Source: Sphingomonas glacialis (GTDB taxonomy: Bacteria; Pseudomonadota; Alphaproteobacteria; Sphingomonadales; Sphingomonadaceae). From it: a DNA stretch of 64,000 nucleotides. Shown piece after piece: positions 1 through 8,798 of this stretch. The translations under genes were made by a program, and so were the position numbers. A model generated the notes under the pieces. That model did not search any database and was not told where the DNA came from. It was given only the letters and a program-made list of their open reading frames with translations. Position 1 is the stretch's first letter, and every line of letters starts with the position of its first letter. The stretch spans positions 340,106 through 404,105 of the forward strand of contig NZ_RCZC01000002.1 in assembly GCF_006439055.1 (NCBI RefSeq), read 5' to 3'.

Positions 1-4
1 ATCG

Positions 5-907
5 TCATCGGTCCGTCTCCATCAGGGCAAGGCCGGCGAGCACACAGGCATCGCCGTCGAGCAAATTCGTGTCGATCCCGCGTGCGGCAAGCGCGCGGGC
101 ATAGCGGTCGCAGAGCGCCGGATCGCCGATGAGGCCGACCGTTTCGCCCGCGGTTGGCGCAAGCTCGGCGATCTCGCGGCCGATCAGCAGGCCCGACAGA
201 TAGCCCGCTGCCCAATCGGGCGATCGGCCCTCGATGAGCTGCGCGCTGCGCGCTTCGAACAGCGCGCCGAGCAGCAGATCGCCATCACCCGCTCGCGTCA
301 GGCCATGCGCGAAACCGGCCTGTTCGGCGGCGGGATCGGCGTCGCTCCTGGCCGCGGCGCGCAACAGCGTCGAGCGATCGCGCAGCAGGGCGAACAGCTC
401 GCCGGTGAAGAAGGTCTGGAAGGCGACGATCCGCCCGTCCTCGATCGTCGCCCATTTGCTGTGCGTCCCCGGCAGCGCGATCCGGTGCCGCCCGGTGCGC
501 AGCACGGGATCGCGCGCGATCGCGCCGAACAACTGAGTCTCCTCGCCGCGCATCACGTCGGGGCCGCCCGACGGTGCGGTACAGGCGAGCCCGGCCAGGA
601 TCGCGACCGGCACGCCGTCGAGCGCGATCCGCCCCGCCTCCGCCGCCCAGCCCGCCACATCGGCCGGGCACGCCGCATAGGGCACTTCGATCCAGCCGTT
701 GCGCGACCCGACCATGCCGCACAGCGTGATCGCCTGGGGTTCGCCATCGGCCCGCCACGGCGCGATCGCTGTGCGCAGCGTCGCTTCGGGGGTATCCTCC
801 AGCGCGCCGATCCCCGCCGCCTCGACCCGCGCCACAACGTGGCCGGCTTCGATTCGGAACAGGCGGAGCCGGCTGGTGCCCCAATCGCCGACGATGCGAT
901 AGCTCAT
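5..907 (-). CDS. dgoK: 2-dehydro-3-deoxygalactonokinase
   Basis: This 300-residue protein is read as the kinase that phosphorylates 2-keto-3-deoxygalactonate with ATP in the De Ley-Doudoroff galactonate pathway in the cytoplasm. The N-terminal GDWGTS (residues 7-12) is the phosphate-binding signature of this family, followed by MRGEETQ (119-125), LPGTHSKW (145-152) and FTGE (167-170), all typical of DgoK. The start is the ATG at 907, which overlaps the stop of the upstream lactonase gene (ATGA), so the two are probably translationally coupled. A longer in-frame reading to 1168 is only read-through of the neighbouring gene. The next gene, expected to be the KDPGal aldolase, would lie outside the window. 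Confidence 0.88.
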   Translation of the reverse strand: MSYRIVGDWGTSRLRLFRIEAGHVVARVEAAGIGALEDTPEATLRTAIAPWRADGEPQAITLCGMVGSRNGWIEVPYAACPADVAGWAAEAGRIALDGVPVAILAGLACTAPSGGPDVMRGEETQLFGAIARDPVLRTGRHRIALPGTHSKWATIEDGRIVAFQTFFTGELFALLRDRSTLLRAAARSDADPAAEQAGFAHGLTRAGDGDLLLGALFEARSAQLIEGRSPDWAAGYLSGLLIGREIAELAPTAGETVGLIGDPALCDRYARALAARGIDTNLLDGDACVLAGLALMETDR

Positions 908-1764
908 CGCGCGATCCGCACGCTGGCAAGCGGCAGCCCCGGCGCCGGCGCGTCGAACGCGAACAGGCCGCCAGCGAGCGGCTGCTCGGCCAGTTCGGCG
1001 TCGGACAGGCCGACGCGCGCGGTCGTGACATAGGCGGTGCGCAGATCGGGGCCGCCAAAGGCGATTTTGGTGACGTTGGCGCAGGGCAAGGCGACACGCA
1101 GCAGCAGCGTTCCGTCGGGCGCATAGCGGCGTGCCTCCCAGCCGCCCCACAGCCCGACCCAGACGCATGCTTCCGAATCGACCGTCACGCCGTCGGGATT
1201 GCCGTCCTCGGGCGCGATCGTCGCGAACAGTGTGCCATCGCGCAACAGCGTGTCGGTGGCGATGTCGAAGCGGTGGATCGTACCGGCCAACGTATCGACA
1301 TGGTACAGATGGCGCCCGTCGGGACTGATCGCAGGCCCGTTGGTGATCGTACAGTCGCCGCCGACCGCGCTGATGCTTGCGCCGTCGAACACATGCACGG
1401 CGCCGCTCGGGCGCGTCTCCTCATCGTCCATCGTGCCGAACCAGAGGCGCCCCAGCGCATCGACCGTCGCATCGTTGGTGCGATTATGCACCGGCATCGA
1501 CACTGTCGCGAGCGGCGGGGCAAGCGCTTCGCCGTCGAAGAGATGCAGCGCGCCGCGATTGCCGACGAGCAGCGCGCCGTCCGCGGTCGGCACGATGAAG
1601 CTCGGCGCGCCGCCCACGACATAGCTGTCGCGCGCATCGGCGGCGGGATCGTAGCGATGGATCGCCCCCGCCTTGATGTCGACGAACCACAGCATGTCAT
1701 CGATCCAGGCAGGCCCCTCGCCCAGGGTCGCCTCGATCGGCCAAACCAAACGACTTTGCGGCAC
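904..1764 (-). CDS. SMP-30/gluconolactonase family sugar lactonase
   Basis: This 286-residue protein belongs to the SMP-30/regucalcin six-bladed propeller lactonases. The motifs seen are LGEGPAW (Glu near residue 16, the expected metal ligand), NRTNDATVD, TNGPAISPDG and EDGNPDGVTVD, which carry the Asn/Asp metal ligands. It probably opens an aldonolactone (galactono- or arabinonolactone) ahead of DgoK, whose gene it overlaps by four bases. A TTG start at 1788 is possible, but the GTG at 1764 has GGAGAG seven bases upstream and removes an unconserved N-terminus, so it is preferred. The exact lactone cannot be told from sequence. Confidence 0.8.
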   Translation of the reverse strand: MPQSRLVWPIEATLGEGPAWIDDMLWFVDIKAGAIHRYDPAADARDSYVVGGAPSFIVPTADGALLVGNRGALHLFDGEALAPPLATVSMPVHNRTNDATVDALGRLWFGTMDDEETRPSGAVHVFDGASISAVGGDCTITNGPAISPDGRHLYHVDTLAGTIHRFDIATDTLLRDGTLFATIAPEDGNPDGVTVDSEACVWVGLWGGWEARRYAPDGTLLLRVALPCANVTKIAFGGPDLRTAYVTTARVGLSDAELAEQPLAGGLFAFDAPAPGLPLASVRIAR

Positions 1765-1816
1765 AGATGCTCTCCGATCGTGAGCCAATGGCCCGTAATG
1801 TCTGATCGATCATATA

Positions 1817-1840
1817 ATTGCCCGACCCGGATCGGGCAAT
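1817..1840. promoter_or_regulatory. Perfect 9-bp inverted repeat, candidate operator
   Basis: The arms ATTGCCCGA and TCGGGCAAT are separated by six bases. The element lies in the divergent gap between the lactonase-dgoK operon and the glycosyltransferase gene, so no gene ends there and a terminator role is unlikely. A second 10-bp palindrome, TGATCGATCA, lies at 1803-1812. The position fits a sugar-acid-responsive repressor site; the regulator is not in the window. Confidence 0.45.
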
Positions 1841-1978
1841 CGCCGATCCGCAAAGTGCGGGCGAACCCGCGACGGGCCTCCGCATGGGCTCGAAAAATGT
1901 CCCATCCCTGCCCAAATCCACCGCGTTCCGCGACATCCGCGCTGGCGTTAAAGCCGATAATCGGGCACCTGCGCCGAC

Positions 1979-2716
1979 ATGACCGGCTTACCCCATGTTC
2001 GAACGCCGACAATCAGCCTCATCATTCCCGCCTATAACGAGGAGGCCTATCTCCCCGCGTGTCTCGACGCGGTGATGCGCAATGTCGCGGGCAAGGCATT
2101 CGAGATCATCGTCGTCGATAACAACAGCACCGACGGCACCAAGGCGGTGGTCGAGCGCTACCCCTCGGTCAAATATGTGTTCGAGCCGAGCAAGGGCATC
2201 ACGCGCGCACGGCAGCGCGGCTTTACCGCATCGAGCGGCGATATCCTGGCCTATGTCGATGCCGATACGCATCCGCCGGCGGGGTGGATCGAACAGATCT
2301 GGGAGCAGTTCGCCGCGAACCGCGATCTCGCCTGCCTGTCGGGCCCCTACAGCTTCTACGACCTGAGCGGGCTGCGTAACCGCGTGTCGACCGCGTGGTT
2401 CGTCGCGGCGCGCTCGATCTATAGGATCACCGGCTATCTCCTGGTCGGCGGCAATTTCGCGATCCCGCGCCACGTGCTCGAGAAGATGGGCGGCTTCGAC
2501 AGCACGATCGAATTCTATGGCGAGGATGTCGATATCGCGAAGCGCGCCAAGCAGCAGGGCAAGGTCCTGTTCTCGCCGCGCTTCGTCATGCCGACCTCGG
2601 GCCGGCGGATGCAGAAGCAGGGGTTCGCGAAGATCGCGGGCATCTATCTCGCTAATTACGCCTCGATCATGGTGCGCGGCAAACCCGCGACCAAGGGCTA
2701 TCAGGATATCCGCTAG
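1979..2716 (+). CDS. Family 2 glycosyltransferase
   Basis: This 245-residue protein has a GT-A fold typical of GT2 enzymes. SLIIPAYNEE opens the nucleotide-binding region (about 13-22), VDNNSTDGT follows, the metal-binding DAD is at 94-96, and GEDVDIAKR near residue 180 is the acceptor/catalytic ED motif. No transmembrane segment is obvious apart from a hydrophobic stretch near 140, so it probably works at the cytoplasmic membrane face. Donor and acceptor cannot be deduced. It stands alone, divergent from the lactonase operon, and the Shine-Dalgarno sequence is weak. Confidence 0.82.
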   Translation: MTGLPHVRTPTISLIIPAYNEEAYLPACLDAVMRNVAGKAFEIIVVDNNSTDGTKAVVERYPSVKYVFEPSKGITRARQRGFTASSGDILAYVDADTHPPAGWIEQIWEQFAANRDLACLSGPYSFYDLSGLRNRVSTAWFVAARSIYRITGYLLVGGNFAIPRHVLEKMGGFDSTIEFYGEDVDIAKRAKQQGKVLFSPRFVMPTSGRRMQKQGFAKIAGIYLANYASIMVRGKPATKGYQDIR

Positions 2717-2802
2717 CGGATGATCCGCGCTGGGTCCGGTGCGCCGCGGTCGGCTCGCCCCCTGCCCGCTACGTATAATCCCCAACTGCGCATCGGGCGT
2801 GC

Positions 2803-3267
2803 GTGGCCTTCACTCATCGCGTGAACCTCGTCTTCGAACTCCTGGTTGCAACCGGCATGGTGGCGCTCACCGTCGGCATCCATCTCGTCGGGATCGCGCT
2901 GCTGCTGACGGTGTTGCGCCATCACCGGGCGCGCAGCCAGCCGACGGGCAGCGTCGTCCGCGACGGGATCGGCATCATCGGCGCCGCGATAGGGCTGTTC
3001 GTGCTTCATGCGATCGAGATCTGGAGCTATGCGGCGCTCTACAGCGTGACGCGCGCGCTGCCCGATTTCGAAAGCGCTCTGTATTTTTCGACATCGACCT
3101 ACGCCACGATCGGCTATGGCGATATCGTGCTCGACCGCAGCTGGCGGATCATCGGCGCGATCGAAGGCGCGAACGGCGTCATCCTGCTCGGCTGGTCGAC
3201 CGCGTTCTTCGTCGCGGTGGTCGGGCGAATCCGGTTCGTCGAAGGGGAGATAGGCACATTCCGGTAA
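2803..3267 (+). CDS. Small potassium channel (ion transport 2 family)
   Basis: This 154-residue membrane protein carries the K+ selectivity filter TIGYGD at 102-107, preceded by a pore-helix-like stretch (88-100). Hydrophobic segments lie near 11-37, 55-80 and 119-143. It is short and has no RCK or cyclic-nucleotide domain. The start is taken as the GTG at 2803; a second GTG at 2821 is also possible. Its stop lies directly against the next coding region, a sensor kinase in a different frame, so ion flux and signalling may be linked. Physiological role is inference. Confidence 0.8.
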   Translation: MAFTHRVNLVFELLVATGMVALTVGIHLVGIALLLTVLRHHRARSQPTGSVVRDGIGIIGAAIGLFVLHAIEIWSYAALYSVTRALPDFESALYFSTSTYATIGYGDIVLDRSWRIIGAIEGANGVILLGWSTAFFVAVVGRIRFVEGEIGTFR

Positions 3268-4784
3268 CCCCGACCGATCCGCTGGCGGATGCCTTCGCGC
3301 TGTTCGTCAACAGCACCACCGACCGCGCGCAATTCCTGCTCGATCCCGCAGGGCTGGTGACAAGCTGGAATCGCGGGGCCGAGATCCTCACCGACTGGAG
3401 CGCCGAGGCGATCATCGGCCAGTCGTTCGCGCTATTCTATCCCCCCGCCGACGCCGAACGCGGCGTTCCCGCCGCCGACCTGGCGCAAGCGCGCGAGCAT
3501 GTGACGACGCGCAAGGAAGCGTGGCGGATCCGGCGCGACGGTTCCGAATTTCTCGCCGATTCGACACTCGTCGCATTGCGCAACCCGGCGGGCGCGTTGC
3601 TCGGCTATGGCCAAAGCGTGTACGACGTGACCGCCCGCCGCGCGGCCGAGGCGGCGCTCGCCGATAGCGAGCAGCATGTCCGCTCGATCCTCGAAACCGT
3701 GCCCGACGCGATGATCGTGATCGACGAGCGGGGTCGGATCCTCTCGTTCAGCGCCGCCGCCGAGCGGCTGTTCGGCTATGCCGAGGCCGAATTGATCGGC
3801 CGCAACGTCAGCACGCTGATGCCCGGTCCCGACCGCGACCGCCATGACGGCTATCTCGGCCATTATCTGACGACGGGCGAGCGCCGCATCATCGGGATCG
3901 GCCGCGTCGTGGTCGGCGCGCGGCGCGATGGCAGCGTCTTCCCGATGGAACTCGCGGTCGGCGAGGCGAGCAGCCGGGGCCGCCGCATCTTCACCGGCTT
4001 CATCCGCGACCTGACCGAACAGCAACGCAGCGAATTGCGGATGAAGGAGCTCCAGTCTGAGCTGATCCACGTTTCGCGGCTCAGCGCGATGGGGACGATG
4101 GCCTCGACGCTCGCGCACGAACTCAACCAGCCGCTCACCGCGATCGCCAATTACATGGAGGCGAGCCGCGATCTGCTCGACGCGCCCGATGGCAATACGC
4201 TCGGCTATCTGCGCGAGGCCGTCGATCAATCCGCCAAGGAAACGCTGCGCGCGGGCGATATCGTCCGGGCCTTGCGGGATTTCGTGACGCGCGGTGAGGT
4301 CGATCGGCGAGTCGTCGCACTGCGTCCGCTGATCGAGGAGGCGAGCGCGCTGGCGCTGATCGGCGCACGCGAGCGCGGCGTGCGGGCCATTTTCGATTTC
4401 GAAAGCCCTGCCCCGCACGCGCTCGTCGATCGCGTGCAGATCCAGCAAGTCCTGGTCAATTTGGTGCGCAATGCGGTCGAGGCGGTCGCGCGTTCGCCGG
4501 TGCGCGACGTGACCGTCCGCGTGCGCGCGGCGGCGGGCGACATGGTCGAAATCATCGTCGCCGACACCGGCCCCGGCATTGACCCGACGGTCGCGCCGCG
4601 ATTGTTCCAGGCCTTTGCCACCAGCAAGGAAAACGGCATGGGGCTCGGACTGTCAATCTGCCGGACGATCGTCGAGACGCATGGCGGGCGGATCTGGGCC
4701 GTGCCCGCCGCGAAAGGGGGTGCGGCGTTCCATTTCACCGTCCGCGGCGCGCCGGAGGACAGCGACCCCCGGAGCATTACGTAA
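3258..4784 (+). CDS. PAS-PAS sensor histidine kinase (FixL-like)
   Basis: The coding region holds two PAS domains (roughly 8-125 and 135-250), a HisKA domain with AHELNQPL (His near 287), and an HATPase domain with N-box [14 protein letters not shown] and GMGLGLS. The order is that of FixL/DctB-type kinases, but no haem ligand can be assigned. There is no ATG, GTG or TTG where translation must begin: the open frame upstream is only a shadow of the channel gene. The ATT at 3258 is preceded by AAGGGGAG and would overlap the channel stop; CTG at 3282 is an alternative. A channel-kinase fusion made by frameshifting is a third option. The product has no transmembrane segment of its own. Confidence 0.75.
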   Translation: MPVTPTDPLADAFALFVNSTTDRAQFLLDPAGLVTSWNRGAEILTDWSAEAIIGQSFALFYPPADAERGVPAADLAQAREHVTTRKEAWRIRRDGSEFLADSTLVALRNPAGALLGYGQSVYDVTARRAAEAALADSEQHVRSILETVPDAMIVIDERGRILSFSAAAERLFGYAEAELIGRNVSTLMPGPDRDRHDGYLGHYLTTGERRIIGIGRVVVGARRDGSVFPMELAVGEASSRGRRIFTGFIRDLTEQQRSELRMKELQSELIHVSRLSAMGTMASTLAHELNQPLTAIANYMEASRDLLDAPDGNTLGYLREAVDQSAKETLRAGDIVRALRDFVTRGEVDRRVVALRPLIEEASALALIGARERGVRAIFDFESPAPHALVDRVQIQQVLVNLVRNAVEAVARSPVRDVTVRVRAAAGDMVEIIVADTGPGIDPTVAPRLFQAFATSKENGMGLGLSICRTIVETHGGRIWAVPAAKGGAAFHFTVRGAPEDSDPRSIT

Positions 4785-4837
4785 CGACGCGGCGCATCGT
4801 ACCAGGCAGGATGCGCGCTCTGATCCACCGGGTGCCT

Positions 4838-5221
4838 ATGTCCTACCTTTCCGCTGCCGATCCGCGCCGCCGTCCCCGCATCCTCCTGATCGACGCCGAT
4901 GAAGGCGTCCGCCGTCAGCTGCAATTGGTGCTCGACTGGCACGGCTATGATGTCCGCTCGTTCGGTACGGCGGCGCCGGTGCTGCAGGGCGGCTATAGCG
5001 ATGCCACCGACATCCTGATCACCGATTATGCCCCGCCCGACAGCAACGGGATCGCGGTGCTGCGCATCCTGCAAAGCCGCGGGTGGGAGGGGCGCGCGGT
5101 GTTGATCACCGGCACGCCGTCGCTCGAGCAGGAACGCTGCGCACGCGCATCGGGCTTTGCCGCCGTGCTCGAAAAACCGGTCCACCACGGCGATTTGATC
5201 GCCGCGATCGCGCTCAACTGA
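4838..5221 (+). CDS. Single-domain response regulator
   Basis: This 127-residue receiver domain has no output domain. The acidic pair is in LLIDADEG, the phospho-acceptor Asp is residue 63 in LITDY, Thr lies in LITGTPS and the conserved Lys in LEKP. It follows the histidine kinase by about 50 bases and is probably its partner, acting as a shuttle or through protein contact instead of DNA binding. The ATG at 4811 is an alternative start, but AGGCAGG abuts it with no spacing. The last eight bases overlap the end of the convergent permease gene. Confidence 0.8.
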   Translation: MSYLSAADPRRRPRILLIDADEGVRRQLQLVLDWHGYDVRSFGTAAPVLQGGYSDATDILITDYAPPDSNGIAVLRILQSRGWEGRAVLITGTPSLEQERCARASGFAAVLEKPVHHGDLIAAIALN

Positions 5222-6716
5222 CGCGGCGGTCCCCCGTTTCGGGAACCCGCAGCATGGCGAGCGCCGCCAGCGCCATCACGATCGCGGCGAACGCCATCGT
5301 CCAGATCGGCTCGGTCGGGAAGAAGGCTTTCAGCACCGATCCCATCACCGTCGCGACGAGCAGTTGCGGCACGACGATGAAGACGTTGAACAGCCCCATA
5401 TAGATGCCGAGCTTGGCTTGCGGCAGGCTCGAAGCGAGGATCGCATAGGGCATTGCCAGGATCGACGCCCAGGCGATGCCGACGCCGATCTCGCTCAGGA
5501 TCAGCCAGTTGGGATCGCGGATTACGAAGAAGCTGGCATAGGCCGCCGCCCCGCACAGCAAGCATGCGATATGCGTTTTCACCTTGCCGATCCGCGCCGC
5601 GAGCCGGGGCAGAACCAGCAAGGCGGCCAGCGCCGCCACGCCATTATAGACCGCGAACAGCACGCCGACCCAGTCGCCACCGGCATTGTAGGCGGCACTT
5701 TTCGGTTCGCTCGCGCCGAACATATATTGCGCGACGACGGGGGTGGTGAAGATCCACATGATGAACAGCGCCGACCAGCTGAAGAACTGCACCAGCGCCA
5801 GCCGCTTCATCACCAGCGGCATGCCCGCGAAATCGCCGACGATCATGCTGAGCGCGTTGTCAGTATTCCCGCTGCGCGCCAGCCGGATCGCGACGATGCT
5901 GGCGACACCGTAGGCGATCAGCAATGCGCCGAGCAGATAGACTTCCTTCTGCAGCGCAAGCAGCGGAACCGCTGCGACGATCGCCACCCCGCCGACGATC
6001 CACGCGAGGCTGCGCCCCAGCCCGCGTGCGGCAAGCGCGCGCATCGGTCCATCGACGCCTTCGACGGCATCGCGCTCGCCGAACGCGGCCATCTGCGCCG
6101 GACTGTATTCCTTGACGTTGCCGACCGTCCACAACACCGCGAGCAGCAGCGCCGCCCCGCCGAACCAGAAGCTGTAGCGCACCGTATCGGGCACCCCGCC
6201 CAGAGCCGCGCCCGAAACCCCCAGATGTGCCAACACGAACGGGAAGATCGACCCGACCACCGCGCCTGCACCGATGAACGCGGTCTGCAGCGCATAGCCC
6301 GCCGTATGTTGATCCTTGCGCAGCATGTCGCCGACAAACGCGCGGAACGGTTCCATCGACACGTTGACCGAGGCATCGAGCACCCACAGCGTCAGCGCGG
6401 CGAACCACAGGATCTTGGCCTCGGGCATGACGAACAGCGCGAGCGCCGCGAGCACCGCGCCCGTGAGGAAATACGGTCGCCGCCGGCCGAGCCGGTTCCA
6501 CGTGCGGTCGCTGTAATAGCCGATGATCGGCTGGATCAGCAGCCCGGTCAGCGGTGCCGCGACCCACAGATACGACAGATCGTCGAGCGAACCGCCGAGC
6601 GTCTGGAAGATCCGGCTCATATTGGCGTTCTGCAGCGCAAAGCCGATCTGGATGCCGAAAAAGCCGAAGCTGATGTTCCACAGGCCGCCAAAGCCCTGCA
6701 CCGGTTTTTCGTTCAA
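5214..6716 (-). CDS. MFS sugar transporter, SLC45/sucrose-maltose type
   Basis: This 500-residue, 12-segment membrane protein resembles the glycoside/sucrose-maltose permeases of the major facilitator superfamily. RTWNRLGRRRP (residues 71-81) between helices 2 and 3 is the hallmark loop of SUT/SLC45-like carriers. It probably imports maltose or oligosaccharides from the periplasm for the glucosidases encoded at 13-20 kb. The start is the TTG at 6716, chosen because AGGGGAGG lies about five bases upstream and the conserved core begins directly after; an upstream in-frame extension to 6797 lacks such a site. It is divergent from the DUF6445-like gene. Confidence 0.82.
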   Translation of the reverse strand: MNEKPVQGFGGLWNISFGFFGIQIGFALQNANMSRIFQTLGGSLDDLSYLWVAAPLTGLLIQPIIGYYSDRTWNRLGRRRPYFLTGAVLAALALFVMPEAKILWFAALTLWVLDASVNVSMEPFRAFVGDMLRKDQHTAGYALQTAFIGAGAVVGSIFPFVLAHLGVSGAALGGVPDTVRYSFWFGGAALLLAVLWTVGNVKEYSPAQMAAFGERDAVEGVDGPMRALAARGLGRSLAWIVGGVAIVAAVPLLALQKEVYLLGALLIAYGVASIVAIRLARSGNTDNALSMIVGDFAGMPLVMKRLALVQFFSWSALFIMWIFTTPVVAQYMFGASEPKSAAYNAGGDWVGVLFAVYNGVAALAALLVLPRLAARIGKVKTHIACLLCGAAAYASFFVIRDPNWLILSEIGVGIAWASILAMPYAILASSLPQAKLGIYMGLFNVFIVVPQLLVATVMGSVLKAFFPTEPIWTMAFAAIVMALAALAMLRVPETGDRRVS

Positions 6717-6801
6717 CGCTGCCTCCCCTGCCCGGCGCCTGACGATCGGCCCGGGGTGTTTGTCCCGATGCGTGGCGCCAAGCCGGGGGCGGCACAAGCC
6801 T

Positions 6802-6813
6802 GCATACGAATGC
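6802..6813. promoter_or_regulatory. Candidate LacI-family operator (site 1)
   Basis: GCATACGAATGC sits in the divergent promoter region of the MFS permease and the DUF6445-like gene. It matches the complement of the site at 8661-8672 at 10 of 12 positions. LacI-family operators are usually short palindromes with a central CG, as here (ACG-A/T). The regulator would be the LacI protein encoded at 7563-8585. Confidence 0.5.
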
Positions 6814-6856
6814 GCAAAGCGGCGCGAGACCTTGCCGAGCCCCCGCTGGGCGTCCC

Positions 6857-7540
6857 ATGAAGATCGCCATGAAGACTGTCAGCGTCCACCATCAGGGCCA
6901 TGAACGCCGCCCGTTGCTCGTCATCGACGATTTCTGGCCCGACCCCGACATGCTGCGCGAGGACGCCGCGGCGTTGCGCATGGCGCCGATCGGCCCGCAT
7001 TATCCCGGCGTTCGCGCCGAGGTGCCCGCCCGTCTCGCCGAGACGATGCGCCGGAAGATCGCGCCGTTGCTTAGCGAGCATTTCGGGCTCGATCCCGCGC
7101 CCGGCGTATCTGAGGCCTATTATTCGCTCGTCACCACGCCGCCTGCGGCCCTCGCGCCGATCCAGCGGCTGCCGCATTTCGACCGGGTCGAGCCGCGACG
7201 AATCGCGGTGCTGCTGTTCCTCGGCCACGGCGCGCAGGGTGGCACCGCATTCTACCGCCAGCGCGAGACGGGTTTCGAGAGCGTCAGTGCCGACCGGCTC
7301 GCGCGCTTTACCGCGACGCTCGAGGACGGCGTGCGCCTTCAAGGGATGCCTGAGCCCAGCTACATCTCCGGCGACACGCCCCTTTATGAGCAGATCGCGC
7401 TCCAACCCGGCGCGTACAACCGCGCGCTCGTCTATCCCGGCAACACGCTGCACTGCGCCTATCTCCCGCCCGAGGTGGCGCTGAGCGCGGATCCGCTTGC
7501 GGGGCGGCTGACGCTCAACCTGTTCCTGTTCGACGACTGA
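6857..7540 (+). CDS. DUF6445-like protein, putative Fe(II)/2OG oxygenase fold
   Basis: This 227-residue protein resembles the DUF6445 proteins found beside TonB receptors and tryptophan-halogenase genes in sphingomonads and caulobacters. It shows an oxygenase-like metal set: HFD at 107-109, GGTAFYR at 128-134, a distal His at 199 in GNTLHCAY and an Arg at 217 in GRLTLN. That spacing resembles the HxD...H...R pattern of Fe(II)/2-oxoglutarate enzymes; activity is inferred. No signal peptide is present, so it is probably cytoplasmic. Start: ATG at 6857 or 6869; neither has a clear ribosome site. It belongs with the alpha-glucoside locus by position and shared operator. Confidence 0.65.
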   Translation: MKIAMKTVSVHHQGHERRPLLVIDDFWPDPDMLREDAAALRMAPIGPHYPGVRAEVPARLAETMRRKIAPLLSEHFGLDPAPGVSEAYYSLVTTPPAALAPIQRLPHFDRVEPRRIAVLLFLGHGAQGGTAFYRQRETGFESVSADRLARFTATLEDGVRLQGMPEPSYISGDTPLYEQIALQPGAYNRALVYPGNTLHCAYLPPEVALSADPLAGRLTLNLFLFDD

Positions 7541-7562
7541 GGCGCGCGGCGGACGCCGCCTG

Positions 7563-8585
7563 TTATCGCTTGCTGCTGGCCCGCACCACGAGCCGGGTCG
7601 GGAGCGGCGCGGGTTCGCCAGTCCCACCGCGCAGCTGTGCAAGCAGCGTATCGACCAGGACTTCCCCCGCGCGCCGCGTATCCTGCACGACGCTCGACAG
7701 CGGCGGGCTGGTCAGCGACGCCGAGGGGATATCGTCGAACCCGACGATCGCGACATCGTCGGGCACGCGCCGCCCCGCCGCCGCCAAAGCGCGCATCGCG
7801 CCGATCGCGATGCTGTCGCTTGCCGCGAAGATCGCATCATAGGCGACGCCGCGCTCCGCCAGCGTCTCGACCGCCGCCTGCCCCGGCTCCTCGGCCGTCG
7901 TCGCATCGACGCGCAGCGCGGCATCGGGCACCAACCCGGCCGCCGCCAGTGCATCGAGATAGCCGCGATAGCGCTCCTCGAGCTCGGGATAGCGGCTGTC
8001 GGCCGATCCGAGAAAGGCGATCCGCCGCCGCCCCTGCGCGATGAGATGCGCGGTCGCCTGCGCGCCGCCGCCGCGATTGTCCGATCCGACCGTGATCCCC
8101 GCCGGCCCGGTGCCGACCGCGCCCCAGCGCACGACATGCGTCCCCTGTTCGACGAGATGATCGAGTCGCGCGCGGTACGCCTCGTAATCGCCATAGCCGA
8201 GCAGGATGATCCCGTCGGCCTTGTGGCTGTCCTGATAATCGACGTGCCAGTCGCCCGACAGCTGCTGGAACGAGATCAGCAGGTCATAGCCCGCCTTGGC
8301 GCAGGCGCGCGTGATCGATCCGAGCATCGACAGGAAGAACGGATTGATCGCGGCATCGTCATCGGCCGCCTCCTCGAAGAACAGCAGAGCGAGCGTGTTC
8401 GACGATTGGCTCCGCAGGCTCGAGGCGTTCTTGTCGACCGCATAATGCAGACTGCGCGCGATCGCCTCGATCCGCGCGCGCGTCTGCGGATTGACCGATT
8501 TCACCCCGCGAAGCGCGCGCGAAACGGTGGGCTGCGACACGCCCGCCAGCTGCGCGATATCGAGGGAAGTCGGTCGTCTGGCCAT
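7563..8585 (-). CDS. LacI-family transcriptional regulator
   Basis: This 340-residue repressor has an N-terminal LacI helix-turn-helix (SLDIAQLAGVSQPTVSRAL, residues 6-24) and hinge, followed by a periplasmic-binding-protein-like sugar domain with GFDDIPSASLTSPPLSSV, the usual C-terminal signature. It is divergent from the TonB receptor gene and next to the permease pair, so it probably controls the alpha-glucoside locus. The start is the ATG at 8585, which gives the normal N-terminus; an upstream in-frame TTG-type extension adds unconserved residues. Its inducer (maltose, isomaltose or similar) is unknown. Confidence 0.88.
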   Translation of the reverse strand: MARRPTSLDIAQLAGVSQPTVSRALRGVKSVNPQTRARIEAIARSLHYAVDKNASSLRSQSSNTLALLFFEEAADDDAAINPFFLSMLGSITRACAKAGYDLLISFQQLSGDWHVDYQDSHKADGIILLGYGDYEAYRARLDHLVEQGTHVVRWGAVGTGPAGITVGSDNRGGGAQATAHLIAQGRRRIAFLGSADSRYPELEERYRGYLDALAAAGLVPDAALRVDATTAEEPGQAAVETLAERGVAYDAIFAASDSIAIGAMRALAAAGRRVPDDVAIVGFDDIPSASLTSPPLSSVVQDTRRAGEVLVDTLLAQLRGGTGEPAPLPTRLVVRASSKR

Positions 8586-8660
8586 CGGGGAAAGCGGGTC
8601 CTGCGCTGCTCGGCGCCAGCGATACTGCGCCAAAGCATCCGCTGACGACAGCCCATTCGT

Positions 8661-8672
8661 GAATACGTATGC
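8661..8672. promoter_or_regulatory. Candidate LacI-family operator (site 2)
   Basis: GAATACGTATGC contains the perfect palindrome ATACGTAT and lies between the lacI-type gene and the TonB receptor gene. Its complement matches the site at 6802-6813 at 10 of 12 positions. A repressor bound here could control both the receptor operon and its own gene. Confidence 0.5.
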
Positions 8673-8798
8673 CCGATCCTTTCGAAATGTGTCCGCCGGA
8701 AATATAGCCGTGCCGGGCCAATCGACGCTGTTTCACGACGTCGAGGAAACTGAAGCAGAGGATGTGCGGGCCGTGCCCGCCTGATGGGGAACACTCAC

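Noticed and set aside
2739-3257. N-terminal extension of the histidine kinase frame
   Set aside because: It overlaps the whole potassium-channel gene in another frame and has an Arg-rich shadow composition with no domain.
8661-8672. ATACGTAT read as a possible -10 promoter element
   Set aside because: Its near copy at 6802-6813 in another divergent promoter makes an operator the better reading.
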